Below, piece after piece: positions 1 to 7,879 of a stretch of DNA of 48,130 nt. The notes beneath the pieces were generated by a model, which saw nothing but the letters and a program-made list of their open reading frames with translations, had not been told where the DNA came from and did no database searches. A program made the position numbers and the translations under genes. The stretch is from Bacteroidales bacterium (GTDB lineage: Bacteria > Bacteroidota > Bacteroidia > Bacteroidales > GCA-2748055), in the NCBI GenBank assembly GCA_030589895.1, contig JAUUZQ010000020.1:1-48130 (forward strand). Direction: 5' to 3'. The first letter of the stretch is position 1. Every line of letters starts with the position of its first letter.

Positions 1-685
1 CAGCAACCAAAGTACTGCGCTTTGCAAACAGCACCTCCCTGTTCTTCAGTAAAAACCAGGCACTAATACCTATTACAGCAATAGATGCCAGCAAGAAACT
101 GGAGGTTATGGTATGAAGAAATTTATTTACTGCTGTATCGGAAAGGATCACTTCCCAGAAATTTGTCATCTCATTTCTGGCAGTCAGGGGATTAAATTTT
201 GTCCCCACCGGATCCTGCATCCATGCATTGGCAACCAGGATCCATACTGCCGAGAGACTGGCACCTATAGCAGTCAGCCAGGTGCTTGTTAAATGGAATC
301 TCTTGCTTACCTTATTCCATCCAAAAAACATAACGGCAATAAAGGTTGACTCCATGAAGAATGCCATGATCCCTTCAATGGCAAGTGGAGCCCCAAAAAT
401 ATCTCCCACGAACCACGAATAATTTGACCAGTTGGTTCCAAACTCAAATTCCAGAATGATTCCTGTTGAAACTCCAATGGCAAAATTAATACCGAAGACT
501 TTCATCCAAAATTTTGTAATACGTTTCCACTCTTCGTCACCGGTTTTAACGTAAATCGTCTCCATAAAAGCAACAATGAATGACAATCCCAGTGTAAGGG
601 GTACAAATAGCCAGTGAAACATGGCCGTTAAGGCAAATTGTCCTCTCGACCAATCAATCAATGATGTGTCAATTGATTCAAACAT
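1..685 (-). CDS. cydA: Cytochrome bd ubiquinol oxidase subunit I (3' end outside window)
   Basis: Membrane subunit I of the cytochrome bd quinol oxidase, which reduces oxygen with electrons from quinol. I translated the minus strand from the ATG at 685-683; the frame stays open to position 1, so about 228 N-terminal residues are present and the rest lies outside. The start reads [20 protein letters not shown], the typical first membrane helix of CydA with the haem-ligand His (about residue 24). Further hydrophobic segments and the conserved stretch around [20 protein letters not shown] follow. It starts one base after the stop of the DUF4492 gene, so the two are almost certainly co-transcribed, with cydB expected beyond the window edge. 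Confidence 0.95.
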   Translation of the reverse strand, partial: MFESIDTSLIDWSRGQFALTAMFHWLFVPLTLGLSFIVAFMETIYVKTGDEEWKRITKFWMKVFGINFAIGVSTGIILEFEFGTNWSNYSWFVGDIFGAPLAIEGIMAFFMESTFIAVMFFGWNKVSKRFHLTSTWLTAIGASLSAVWILVANAWMQDPVGTKFNPLTARNEMTNFWEVILSDTAVNKFLHTITSSFLLASIAVIGISAWFLLKNREVLFAKRSTLVA

Positions 686-686
686 T

Positions 687-893
687 TTATAAAGGATTAG
701 TTAATTGTTCAATAACATGATCGCTTCTCTCCTCATCAGATGCAAAGTCTCTTTTTAGTATATCCGGAAAGAAAAAGATCTTCAAAATTACAAACATTAT
801 AAATAACTTAATAAGAATTACTGCCCATAGAGATTTCCCCCAGGTCATTTTCCTGAAGCCTTCATAATAAAATCTAAAAACTCTTTTTAACAT
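687..893 (-). CDS. DUF4492 small membrane protein upstream of cydA
   Basis: A 68-residue protein with a basic N-terminus ([20 protein letters not shown]), one hydrophobic segment at about residues 22-42 and a charged C-terminal tail. This matches the DUF4492 family, which in Bacteroidota sits directly in front of cydA. The stop is one base from the cydA start, which supports an operon and a role in assembly or function of the bd oxidase. That role is inferred from position only; the molecular function is not known to me. Confidence 0.85.
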   Translation of the reverse strand: MLKRVFRFYYEGFRKMTWGKSLWAVILIKLFIMFVILKIFFFPDILKRDFASDEERSDHVIEQLTNPL

Positions 894-1033
894 AAGCTAT
901 AATTCAATAAGCAGAACCGATTATCATGAAGATAAAACGAATCAGTTTATTCAGATTTATAATTTTTATAAAATTAGTTGTTATTTGTAATGTTTCAAAA
1001 TAGAAACAAAAAGAAATCACTATTCAATCAGAT

Positions 1034-1051
1034 TTGTGTTTGCAAACACAA
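1034..1051. promoter_or_regulatory. Perfect 18-bp palindrome, candidate operator of the symporter gene
   Basis: TTGTGTTTGCAAACACAA reads the same on both strands. It lies about 48 bases before the GTG start of the symporter gene, in the 206-bp divergent gap between DUF4492-cydA and the symporter. A perfect inverted repeat with a central TTTGCAAA is typical of operators bound by dimeric helix-turn-helix regulators. The regulator is not identifiable here, and a T-rich tail that would make it a terminator is absent. Confidence 0.45.
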
Positions 1052-1099
1052 TTGTCAGAAGTATGCCAAACCCTTCCTTGCGCTATTTTTTCTTAACTT

Positions 1100-2041
1100 G
1101 TGACACTCTTAAAGCACATTTCAGACTCTATGACAAATCTCTTTGCAGATTATTTTCTTCCTATTACACTTGCCCTCATCACGCTTGGCATGGGGCTTTC
1201 TGTAACGCTTAAAGATTTTAAATTGGTTTTCTACCGACCAAGAGCTGTAGTAATAGGTATATGTTGTCAGATATTCCTCCTTCCGCTCATAGCTTTTGGC
1301 ATAGCCCTGTTAACAGATATTGATCCATATTTCAAGGTTGGACTGATCATCATCGCCTCTTGTCCGGGCGGAGCCACTTCAAATCTCATCACATATCTGC
1401 TCAATGGAAACGTGGCCTTATCAATTTCTATGACGGCTCTCAACAGCATTATCACCTTGATTTCAATCCCGTTAAATGTGAGTCTTGCATTAATGGTATT
1501 CATTCATGCAGAGGCCGATATTCATCTACCTGTTGGAACCACAATCATTAATATTTTGATCTTAACTATTATCCCGGCATATATTGGTATCAGGATAAGG
1601 AACAGAAAAACAGAACTTGCTGATAAGCTTCAGCGGCCATTGAAAGTGATTCTCCCTTTCATCCTTCTGCTTACATTTGCCGGGGTTGTATTTTTTGGAG
1701 AGGGAGCCATCACTGCAACAAGCAAGGACTTTTTTAACCTCCTGCCTTTCACATTGCTGCTCAATGCGCTTTCCATGTTTATTGGATGGATGATCGCCAG
1801 GGCATCAAGATTGGGAAGGATAAACCAATTCACAGTAGCCATTGAAGTCGGATTACAAAATTCGGCCCTGGCTATTTTCGTTGCCAGCGCAATTCTCGAT
1901 AATCAGGTTATGGCACTTGTCGCAGTTGTATATGGCTCATTTTCATTCTTTTCGACTGCATTTTTTGCCTGGGTTATCAAGAGGATTACCAGGGTTAGGA
2001 AGGCAAAGACTGAGGGTGAGATGGCGGGGGTGGAGTATTAG
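1100..2041 (+). CDS. Bile acid:sodium symporter (BASS) family transporter
   Basis: A 313-residue integral membrane protein with about nine to ten hydrophobic segments, predicted to couple sodium entry to uptake of an organic anion. Family marks seen: a CPGGATSNLITYLLNGN segment at about residues 91-107 and EVGLQNSALAI at about 249-259, both in the sodium/substrate region of BASS proteins. The first codon is GTG at 1100; an in-frame ATG at 1130 would remove ten residues and is a possible alternative. The gene stands alone, divergent from the cytochrome bd genes and convergent with the PKD gene. The substrate cannot be told from sequence; bacterial members carry bile acids, pantoate or other organic acids. 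Confidence 0.88.
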   Translation: MTLLKHISDSMTNLFADYFLPITLALITLGMGLSVTLKDFKLVFYRPRAVVIGICCQIFLLPLIAFGIALLTDIDPYFKVGLIIIASCPGGATSNLITYLLNGNVALSISMTALNSIITLISIPLNVSLALMVFIHAEADIHLPVGTTIINILILTIIPAYIGIRIRNRKTELADKLQRPLKVILPFILLLTFAGVVFFGEGAITATSKDFFNLLPFTLLLNALSMFIGWMIARASRLGRINQFTVAIEVGLQNSALAIFVASAILDNQVMALVAVVYGSFSFFSTAFFAWVIKRITRVRKAKTEGEMAGVEY

Positions 2042-2042
2042 G

Positions 2043-2072
2043 CCCCGATAGCTATCGGGGGATAGCTATCGG
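2043..2072. repeat. Palindromic GATAGCTATC repeat between convergent genes
   Basis: CCCCGATAGCTATCGGGG at 2043-2060 is a perfect 18-bp palindrome. It is followed at once by a second, shorter copy of the core, GGGATAGCTATCGG (2059-2072). It fills the 33-bp gap between two convergent genes. It may act as a bidirectional hairpin terminator lacking a T tract or belong to a dispersed palindromic repeat family; I cannot decide without the genome. Confidence 0.6.
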
Positions 2073-2074
2073 AA

Positions 2075-2908
2075 CTATCTATAGAGATGAACGAAGCCTG
2101 ATATTTGAGTTTCAATTGGTGTATCCTTACTTTCAATCACATAGAAATAAACTCCTCCGGGAACTTCACGTCCTCCGGCGGTTCTTCCATCCCAGGTGAT
2201 CTTATAAGATTGTGAAAAATAAACCTGGGTCCCTGTCCGGGTAAAAACCCTGAAAGAATACAAGTAATCACCAGAGCTTGCAACCTCAAAATAATCATTG
2301 TGCATATCGCCATTCGGACTGAAAACATTTGGTGGTTTTAGCTCACGGTAAACTGGAATATGTCGGCGAACTGAATCCATGCAACCCGATTCATGTGTCA
2401 GACTCAGGAATACTTCATATATCCCCTCTTCCATAAAATCATACATGGCAGTACTGTCAAATACTGAAGAGCCATCCGGGAATTGCCATTCATAATCAAT
2501 TGTCACTCCATCGCCAGGCTTATAATATACTGACTTAAAAAAGTATCTATACTCAGTTTCACTGTATGATGAATCCTTAAAAGTAAAATCTGCATAGGGC
2601 TTTTCGCCAATAGTAATGAAACCTGACTCTTCAATCAAATCTGTTCCATTTAATAAACAAGTAACAGTATAGGAACCAGGTGACAGATATAAGTGAGATA
2701 CAATTAATAAGTTACTTGCCGTGTCACCATCGCCAAAATCCCATAAAACAGAAGTGTAATCACTCAGCTGAAGCGTAGTATTTAAGGTAAAAAGAACGGA
2801 CATAGAGTCACAACCCGTGCTCTTATCAGCAGAAATAGATTCTTGTCCACTTGTGGTAATGGTTAGCCCTAAGAGCAATGTGACAGTATAGATTATTCTT
2901 TTTATCAT
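2075..2908 (-). CDS. Secreted PKD-domain protein with type B T9SS C-terminal tail
   Basis: I chose the ATG at 2908 because it begins a clean signal peptide (MIKRIIYTVTLLLGLTITTSGQ); the frame is open further upstream, but those 24 residues look non-coding. The mature protein of about 255 residues has a PKD-type domain (WDFGDG at about residues 56-61), a second PKD-like unit with WQFPDG, and a final block of about 85 residues beginning PNVFSPNGD with PGGVYFYVI near the end. That block is the gliding-motility-associated (CHU_C) type B sorting domain of the type IX secretion system. The protein is therefore expected to be secreted or surface attached. The cargo function is unknown; no catalytic domain is seen. 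Confidence 0.85.
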   Translation of the reverse strand: MIKRIIYTVTLLLGLTITTSGQESISADKSTGCDSMSVLFTLNTTLQLSDYTSVLWDFGDGDTASNLLIVSHLYLSPGSYTVTCLLNGTDLIEESGFITIGEKPYADFTFKDSSYSETEYRYFFKSVYYKPGDGVTIDYEWQFPDGSSVFDSTAMYDFMEEGIYEVFLSLTHESGCMDSVRRHIPVYRELKPPNVFSPNGDMHNDYFEVASSGDYLYSFRVFTRTGTQVYFSQSYKITWDGRTAGGREVPGGVYFYVIESKDTPIETQISGFVHLYR

Positions 2909-3213
2909 ATGATCCGGGCGAACAAAGGTCAAACCCTGAATTTTTGAATCAAGGCTAAAGTTATTAAAAATTTTCCGCACGGCAATTAGTTAATTTTTTT
3001 GATGTTCCGAACGGTTTTAAGTTCTCTGAAGATACCAATTTTCTTTTGTTCATAAAAAAACCTTTTTTAATCATATGCGTTATACTATTTTTATGCGGTA
3101 AAAAAGTTAATAATGAAACGAACATGTAAATTTATCATTCTAATTTACACACAAGGGAATGATTAAATTTCATGAGAGTTCCATCTGACCAATAAAAAAT
3201 CAATTGTAAACAG

Positions 3214-4008
3214 ATGAAACAATATCTGGATTTATTGCAGAGGGTGTTGAATGAGGGAGTAGAAAAAAAGGACCGAACAGGCACGGGGACTGTAAGTGTT
3301 TTTGGTCACCAGATGCGTTTTGATTTCGCTGAGGGTTTCCCCCTTCTTACAACTAAAAAATTACATCTGAAATCGATCATTCATGAGTTATTATGGTTTC
3401 TGAATGGCGATACAAATACAAAATACCTGAATGAGAACGGTGTTAGAATCTGGAATGAATGGGCTGATGAAAACGGTGATCTTGGAAATATTTACGGATA
3501 TCAGTGGCGGTCATGGTCAGCTCCGGATAACAAGCATATCGATCAGATAAGCGAAGTCATTGAATCGATTAAAAACAATCCTGATTCCCGCAGACATATC
3601 GTGAGCGCATGGAATGTTGGTGATCTTGATAAAATGGCACTTCCCCCCTGTCATATCTTGTTTCAGTTTTATGTGGCAGATGGAAAACTATCCTGTCAGC
3701 TCTACCAGCGAAGCGCAGATATTTTCCTGGGCGTACCTTTCAATATTGCCTCCTATGCCCTGCTTTTAATGATGATGGCCCAGGTTACAGGGTTGAAGCC
3801 GGGAACATTTGTTCATACACTTGGAGATGCACATATATACCTGAATCATATTGATCAGGTAAAATTGCAATTAAGCAGAGAAACACGAAAATTACCTTCC
3901 CTTGTGATAAACCCTTCCAGAAAATCGATATTTGATTTCGAATTTGAAGATTTTAAATTGCTGGAGTATGATCCCCATCCACATATTAAAGGAGCAATAT
4001 CCATATAA
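3214..4008 (+). CDS. thyA: Thymidylate synthase
   Basis: Converts dUMP and methylene-tetrahydrofolate to dTMP and dihydrofolate in the cytoplasm. The 264-residue length equals that of the Escherichia coli enzyme. The catalytic Cys lies in LPPCH (Cys146), and the dUMP-binding RRHIVSAWN motif is at residues 126-134. [16 protein letters not shown] and the C-terminal [10 protein letters not shown] are also present. The stop is one base from the start of the dihydrofolate reductase gene, which recycles the dihydrofolate made here, so the pair forms an operon. Confidence 0.98.
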   Translation: MKQYLDLLQRVLNEGVEKKDRTGTGTVSVFGHQMRFDFAEGFPLLTTKKLHLKSIIHELLWFLNGDTNTKYLNENGVRIWNEWADENGDLGNIYGYQWRSWSAPDNKHIDQISEVIESIKNNPDSRRHIVSAWNVGDLDKMALPPCHILFQFYVADGKLSCQLYQRSADIFLGVPFNIASYALLLMMMAQVTGLKPGTFVHTLGDAHIYLNHIDQVKLQLSRETRKLPSLVINPSRKSIFDFEFEDFKLLEYDPHPHIKGAISI

Positions 4009-4009
4009 C

Positions 4010-4519
4010 ATGACTCAAATAAGAAAAAACATATCCATTATCGTTGCCATCGCTGAGAATTATGCCATTGGACTTAACAATGAACTTCTCTGGCATCTGT
4101 CCGACGACCTGAAACGTTTCAAAAAAATCACTTCCGGTCATGCTGTAATGATGGGACGCAATACTTTTCTCTCCTTGCCAAAGGGAGCATTGCCGAACAG
4201 AACCAATATTGTAATAACTGATATTCCGGGAGAGGAGTTTGAAGCTTGCAAAATGGCTTATTCTATTAACGAAGCACTAGAAATTGCTGGTGATAATGAA
4301 GAGTGCTTTGTAATGGGAGGTGGTATGATCTATAAGCAGATGATGCCTCTTGCCGGAAAGCTATATCTCACACAGGTTCATCATTCATTTGAGGCTGATA
4401 CTTATTTCCCGGAAATTGATTTTTCTGAATGGACAAAAAAAGAGATGGAAAAGGTTGAAGCCACAGATAAAAATGACTTCTCACATACATTTTCTGTCTA
4501 TATCCGGAAAAAGTTTTAA
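4010..4519 (+). CDS. folA: Dihydrofolate reductase
   Basis: Reduces dihydrofolate to tetrahydrofolate with NADPH. The ATG at 4010 follows the thyA stop with one base between and gives a 169-residue protein of normal length. Seen: AIGLNNELLWHLSDDLKRFK with the active-site Asp (about residue 33), VMMGRNTFLSLP for NADPH binding, and FVMGGGMIYKQMM, the conserved Gly-Gly segment. The frame is open upstream into thyA, but that part is thyA read in another frame. Translational coupling with thyA is likely given the spacing. Confidence 0.97.
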   Translation: MTQIRKNISIIVAIAENYAIGLNNELLWHLSDDLKRFKKITSGHAVMMGRNTFLSLPKGALPNRTNIVITDIPGEEFEACKMAYSINEALEIAGDNEECFVMGGGMIYKQMMPLAGKLYLTQVHHSFEADTYFPEIDFSEWTKKEMEKVEATDKNDFSHTFSVYIRKKF

Positions 4520-4719
4520 TCAATCATTCGAAAGAAAAAACACTCCTCAGATACACTGATAAAAACTGTGAATACGAAGGTATTACTGATAGCTATGCCA
4601 TAACATTTGCAGATCCACAGTTGAAATCACCCCCCATCTAAATGTATTTTTTTTTAAAACAATTAGTATAATCGAGAAAAACCCTTTATTTTACAGTCAT
4701 AAACTAAAATCAAACTGTA

Positions 4720-5166
4720 ATGAAAAAAGTACTATTTGCATTTTCAATTCTATTGTTGCTGCCACTTTCAAGCTTTGGTCAAGCTGAAACATTCCTGGGA
4801 GTTTGGATCACTGCCAGTGACTCCTCCTCAGTGGAAATTACCAAACATACCAATGGAAAATACATTGGTTTAATCAACTGGTTGATGGTTCCTAATGAAG
4901 ATGATGGTTCCCCAAAAGTTGACAATGAAAACCCAGATCCGGCAAAACAGAATGATCCAATTATTGGCCTGAAGCTTGTAAAAGGCTTCACCTATAATGC
5001 CAAAAAGGATCGCTGGGATGGTGGAACTATCTATGATCCGGATAACGGAAAAACGTATGATTGCTACTGTTGGTTTGAAGATGGAAATACTGATGTTCTC
5101 TTTCTGAAAGGTTATGTGCTTGGATTGAAATTCCTGGGACGTGAGACTATCTGGAACCGGAAATAG
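4720..5166 (+). CDS. DUF2147 family exported protein
   Basis: A 148-residue protein with a signal peptide (MKKVLFAFSILLLLPLSSFGQ, cleavage after about residue 21) and one DUF2147 domain. Marks of the family are the GVWITASDSSSVEI start, WDGGTIYDPDNGKTYDCY in the middle and GYVLGLKFLGRETIWNR at the end. It stands alone, with about 200 bp of non-coding sequence in front and a strong terminator 67 bp behind. It is expected in the periplasm. The family is common in Proteobacteria and Bacteroidota but has no established activity. Confidence 0.88.
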   Translation: MKKVLFAFSILLLLPLSSFGQAETFLGVWITASDSSSVEITKHTNGKYIGLINWLMVPNEDDGSPKVDNENPDPAKQNDPIIGLKLVKGFTYNAKKDRWDGGTIYDPDNGKTYDCYCWFEDGNTDVLFLKGYVLGLKFLGRETIWNRK

Positions 5167-5232
5167 TAATTTTACACAATATTTCTAAACCTAATCACTT
5201 TTATCTCGTGCAATTATCGATTGCACTAATGA

Positions 5233-5261
5233 AACCTCGCATAACTGCGAGGTTTTTTTTT
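5233..5261 (+). terminator. Rho-independent terminator after the DUF2147 gene
   Basis: An 8-bp perfect stem AACCTCGC / GCGAGGTT with a six-base loop (ATAACT) is followed by a run of T. It lies 67 bp behind the DUF2147 stop, on the same strand. Confidence 0.85.
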
Positions 5262-5560
5262 GCACTCTTCTTGCTTTGAGATATGGTAAAAACGTGCCAC
5301 CTGGCGTGTTTTTACATAAAATTAGATCATCTGTTAAAGGAAGTTAAAACTGTTCGTTTCCGCACAAGATTGTTCAATAGCGACCAACAAAAATCATGAT
5401 TGTGAGATATTAAAAAGGCTTTATTTGCCTGTTTATGTGAGCATTGCAAATTATGGCACGCATATTGAATATATTACACTGAACAAATCAAACGTCCTTT
5501 TTACAATTCACTAACGGGTGATAAAGTAAAATTTCTTTTTTAGGTTTAAGTGGTTAGTAT

Positions 5561-5590
5561 AAAGGGGTCTTCATCGACCCCTTTTTCTTT
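5561..5590 (+). terminator. Hairpin terminator between convergent units
   Basis: A 9-bp perfect stem AAAGGGGTC / GACCCCTTT with loop TTCATC is followed on the plus strand by TTTTTCTTTTG. On the minus strand the tail is only TTTATAC, so it is a better plus-strand terminator, although the nearest plus-strand gene already has its own. It may also serve the minus-strand membrane-protein gene that ends at 5643. Confidence 0.65.
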
Positions 5591-5642
5591 TGTCCAAAAA
5601 AATCTATAAGCTTTTCTATTAAAAGCCTTCAAACAATAAAAT

Positions 5643-6872
5643 TTATTCGAAGCTTTGATGCAGGAGGTAGCTTATTGCAACATACTCACTGAGTGCGATA
5701 CCAATGGAAGCATCTGATAGTTTAAAATAGTTTTTCATTAGTGGATCATGCTTCACGTCATTGATACCATATTCATAGTTCCATACATTTCCGGTAAAAT
5801 CAAGATGATCAAAAATCTGACTTTGAGCAATAGGATTCTCTATCAACTCATCAAGCATGATTCGGTATTTCAGGGAAGCTCGTGCAAAGTTTCCACCCTT
5901 TCCATTCTCAACGATAGCTTCTCTCCCTGCTCCCCTATTATCGATATGGTTCAAATCACCTACTGCAGTTCCTTCCTGTTTAACATAAACAAGCATCTCA
6001 TTCTGCATGTCCTTGATCATCATTTGTAAGGCTGTTGCATCGCTATGAATTTTCATGATTGACTCCTCAACATTTGCGAATGCAGTGTCATTTGTCATTG
6101 CAATAAGCTTATCAGTTCGATCCTGGATCATCTCGATGCGTTGCTCATTTATAACTGTTTCATCTTTATAAATATCCAGAAGATCTTTCGACATATTTAC
6201 ATTAATAAATGTGAGCAGCACGGCAGCACCAATAAGGACCATTACAACATATGGGAGTCCGATTTTTTGCTTTCCCACTTTTTGAAAAGCATTTACTACA
6301 TAGAGAGGAATAAATCCAATAACAAGCAAGACGATACTGGTTTCAATGAGCACATTTGCTCCTGGCCAGTGCTGAATTTTAAACAATGCAGCACATAAGA
6401 GGGTGGCCATGGTAAAATAACCTACAATAGCATATACAGGATTCTTCTTTTCGGTTTGCTCACGATAGTTTATAACAAAATAGAGTGGTAGAAACACGAG
6501 TAGTACAAGTCCAATACCAACTGCGAGGAGTATAGATGCTCCCGGCCAGTGCATCCTCTTGAATAGTGCGCCAATTATAGCAATTATTGCGGTTGTCAAA
6601 CCAAATAAATACGTGAAATTTTTCATGCTTTGAAATTTTTTATCTAATAATAGTAGTGTTTGATGTTGCAGATTCTCCAGGGTTTTATTCCCTATGAAAT
6701 CTAATATCTTGTCATAGGAAGATTCAAAATCCTCACCGGATTCCAGCTCCTCCTCAAGCATGCAACAAACATGATCGAGTACATCATCCTGAAGCCTGTC
6801 GTAGGTGAGACCACTTTTAGAGAGGTCTCCTTTTATACGATCGATATTTTGATCAATAACTTCAGCAATCAT
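5643..6872 (-). CDS. Membrane protein with N-terminal helical domain and two GldL-like HWPGA segments
   Basis: The ATG at 6872 lies one base after the PadR stop (TGA t ATG) and is the most likely start; an earlier in-frame ATG at 6899 would overlap the regulator gene. The protein has about 409 residues. The first ~90 residues are a soluble helical region (LQDDVLDHVCCMLEEELESG) like those found next to PadR regulators. Then come four hydrophobic segments holding two copies of a KxxHWPGA motif (KRMHWPGASILL and KIQHWPGANVLI), the motif of the first membrane hairpin of GldL. A long extramembrane C-terminal part follows. Function is unknown; pairing with PadR suggests a regulated membrane sensor or stress protein. 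Confidence 0.8.
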   Translation of the reverse strand: MIAEVIDQNIDRIKGDLSKSGLTYDRLQDDVLDHVCCMLEEELESGEDFESSYDKILDFIGNKTLENLQHQTLLLLDKKFQSMKNFTYLFGLTTAIIAIIGALFKRMHWPGASILLAVGIGLVLLVFLPLYFVINYREQTEKKNPVYAIVGYFTMATLLCAALFKIQHWPGANVLIETSIVLLVIGFIPLYVVNAFQKVGKQKIGLPYVVMVLIGAAVLLTFINVNMSKDLLDIYKDETVINEQRIEMIQDRTDKLIAMTNDTAFANVEESIMKIHSDATALQMMIKDMQNEMLVYVKQEGTAVGDLNHIDNRGAGREAIVENGKGGNFARASLKYRIMLDELIENPIAQSQIFDHLDFTGNVWNYEYGINDVKHDPLMKNYFKLSDASIGIALSEYVAISYLLHQSFE

Positions 6873-6873
6873 A

Positions 6874-7206
6874 TCAGACAGGTGTAGGGTTGAGCACATA
6901 TGTCAATGTACTCACATACTCAAAAAATTCATCAACCTTTTTTTCTGTCCACGATCTGCCTTGTTCTGTGAGAGAGTAATACTTCCTGACACGCTTCCCG
7001 ATATATTCCTCTTCGGTAATGATATGTCCGTCAGATTCCAGTTTATGCAAAACCGGATAGAGTGCTCCGAATGTCAGCTTGATCTTACCGGCAGATAGCT
7101 CTTCCACTTTCTTGGTCATCTCATAGCCATACATTCGACCGTTGTCGGCCAACAACTTCAGAACGATTGTTCTAAGGGTCCCTTTTAATAAATCTGATGC
7201 GATCAT
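6874..7206 (-). CDS. PadR family transcriptional regulator
   Basis: A 110-residue winged-helix repressor of the PadR family. Seen: LLKGTLRTIVLKLLADNGRMYGYEM (start of the wHTH), LTFGALYPVLHKLESDGHI (recognition helix and wing) and KYYSLTEQGRSW. The short length without a long C-terminal domain fits the small PadR group. It is translationally coupled to the membrane-protein gene behind it, so it probably controls its own two-gene operon. The AT-rich repeats just upstream are the likely operator. Ligand unknown. Confidence 0.93.
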   Translation of the reverse strand: MIASDLLKGTLRTIVLKLLADNGRMYGYEMTKKVEELSAGKIKLTFGALYPVLHKLESDGHIITEEEYIGKRVRKYYSLTEQGRSWTEKKVDEFFEYVSTLTYVLNPTPV

Positions 7207-7210
7207 AATG

Positions 7211-7251
7211 CAAATATATAAGTTATTTATATATAAACAAATTATATATAA
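7211..7251 (-). promoter_or_regulatory. Candidate PadR operator: repeated TTATATATAA
   Basis: Two perfect copies of the palindrome TTATATATAA (7227-7236 and 7242-7251), 15 bp apart, and a third partial copy (AAATATATAAG, 7212-7222) stand directly in front of the PadR start. PadR proteins commonly bind AT-rich inverted repeats in their own promoters. The assignment is by position only. Confidence 0.45.
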
Positions 7252-7272
7252 GAATATTATGTATTAAGGGAA

Positions 7273-7722
7273 GTGAGTAGTTGGGGTGCTGAATGCGAAG
7301 TGAGCGGTGTTTTGAAGCAAGCTGTTCGTAGAAACATAGATCGTTTCCCTGCTGATTTTATGTTCGAACTTGATAATGTGGAGTTTACTAACTTGAGGTC
7401 ACAAATTGTGACCTCAAGTTGGGGAGGTTCAAGATATGTACCAATGGCTTTTGCTGAACAAGGAGTTGCTATGTTATCAAGTGTTCTTAACAGTAAAAAA
7501 GCAATACAAGTAAACATTCAGATCATGCGTGTATTCACTAAGATCAGGGAAATATTGATGGATACCCTCAGTTTAAAATTAGATATTGAAGAAATAAAGA
7601 AGAAACTTGAAAACCACGACAAAAATATAGAGTTGGTTTTCAGCTATCTGGATGAACTCATTGAAAAACAAGAGAAAACACCACCAAGGAAGACTGTTGG
7701 TTACAAAAGAACATCAGAATAA
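7273..7722 (+). pseudogene. 5'-truncated ORF6N-domain gene (KilA-N-like, antirepressor family)
   Basis: A 149-codon frame whose C-terminal ~135 residues match the ORF6N protein just downstream (NIDRFPADFMFEL against NITRFPKDFMFQL; identical ELVFSYLDELIEKQEKTPPRK). It lacks the N-terminal part (IYLIRDKKVMLDEDLAKLYGVET) that begins the ORF6N domain. The only possible start is a GTG at 7273 within sequence unrelated to the intact copy, so it is most likely a remnant. DNA identity is near perfect over about 75 bases near the 3' end (7621-7695 against 8351-8425), which implies recent duplication or gene conversion. Confidence 0.75.
7293..7303 (+). repeat. 11-bp direct repeat, left copy
   Basis: ATGCGAAGTGA, repeated exactly at 7763-7773. 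It lies just outside the point where similarity to the intact ORF6N gene begins. Confidence 0.6.
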
Positions 7723-7761
7723 TCAATTCCCCAATTTATATATTCTTTCGATAGGCTGCCA
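7723..7761 (-). pseudogene. 13-codon remnant of an L-rhamnose mutarotase gene 3' end
   Basis: Read on the minus strand, this stretch encodes WQPIERIYKLGN followed by a stop. The intact mutarotase next to the second ORF6N copy ends [12 protein letters not shown] and stop. The remnant stands in the same tail-to-tail position relative to its ORF6N copy as the intact gene does, so the duplication that made the two ORF6N genes carried the end of the mutarotase gene too. Similarity stops exactly before the 11-bp repeat at 7763. Confidence 0.75.
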
Positions 7762-7762
7762 G

Positions 7763-7773
7763 ATGCGAAGTGA
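7763..7773 (+). repeat. 11-bp direct repeat, right copy
   Basis: ATGCGAAGTGA, identical to 7293-7303. It begins one base after the mutarotase remnant ends, so the two copies bracket the truncated duplicate. Confidence 0.6.
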
Positions 7774-7879
7774 AGTGTCCTGAGTACGGATACTGTTAAG
7801 CAAGGCTTACAATTATGCAAAAAACATTCTCAATTGCGATAATTAAGGGGCTCATCACATTAACAATTAAAACAATATC

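Larger units (their letters stand above)
5167..5642. other. 476-bp intergenic region with several hairpins
   Basis: No open frame with coding character was found. It contains two strong hairpin terminators (5233-5261 and 5561-5590) and an imperfect hairpin with flanking A and T runs at about 5288-5313. The roughly 270 bases between the hairpins could hold an RNA gene, but I see no tRNA-like fold and no TAnnTTTG promoter. Confidence 0.5.

Noticed and set aside
2043..2072. Repeated palindrome considered as part of a CRISPR array
   Set aside because: Only two overlapping copies with no spacers; no cas genes anywhere in the window.
7211..7218. TATATTTG on the minus strand as a -7 promoter element of padR
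   Set aside because: It ends only five bases before the start codon, which would force a leaderless transcript; it is more likely part of the AT-rich operator repeats.
7273..7722. Truncated ORF6N copy as an intact short regulator starting at GTG 7273
   Set aside because: The N-terminal part of the domain is missing and the first ~15 residues are unrelated to the family, so a pseudogene fits better, although expression cannot be excluded.
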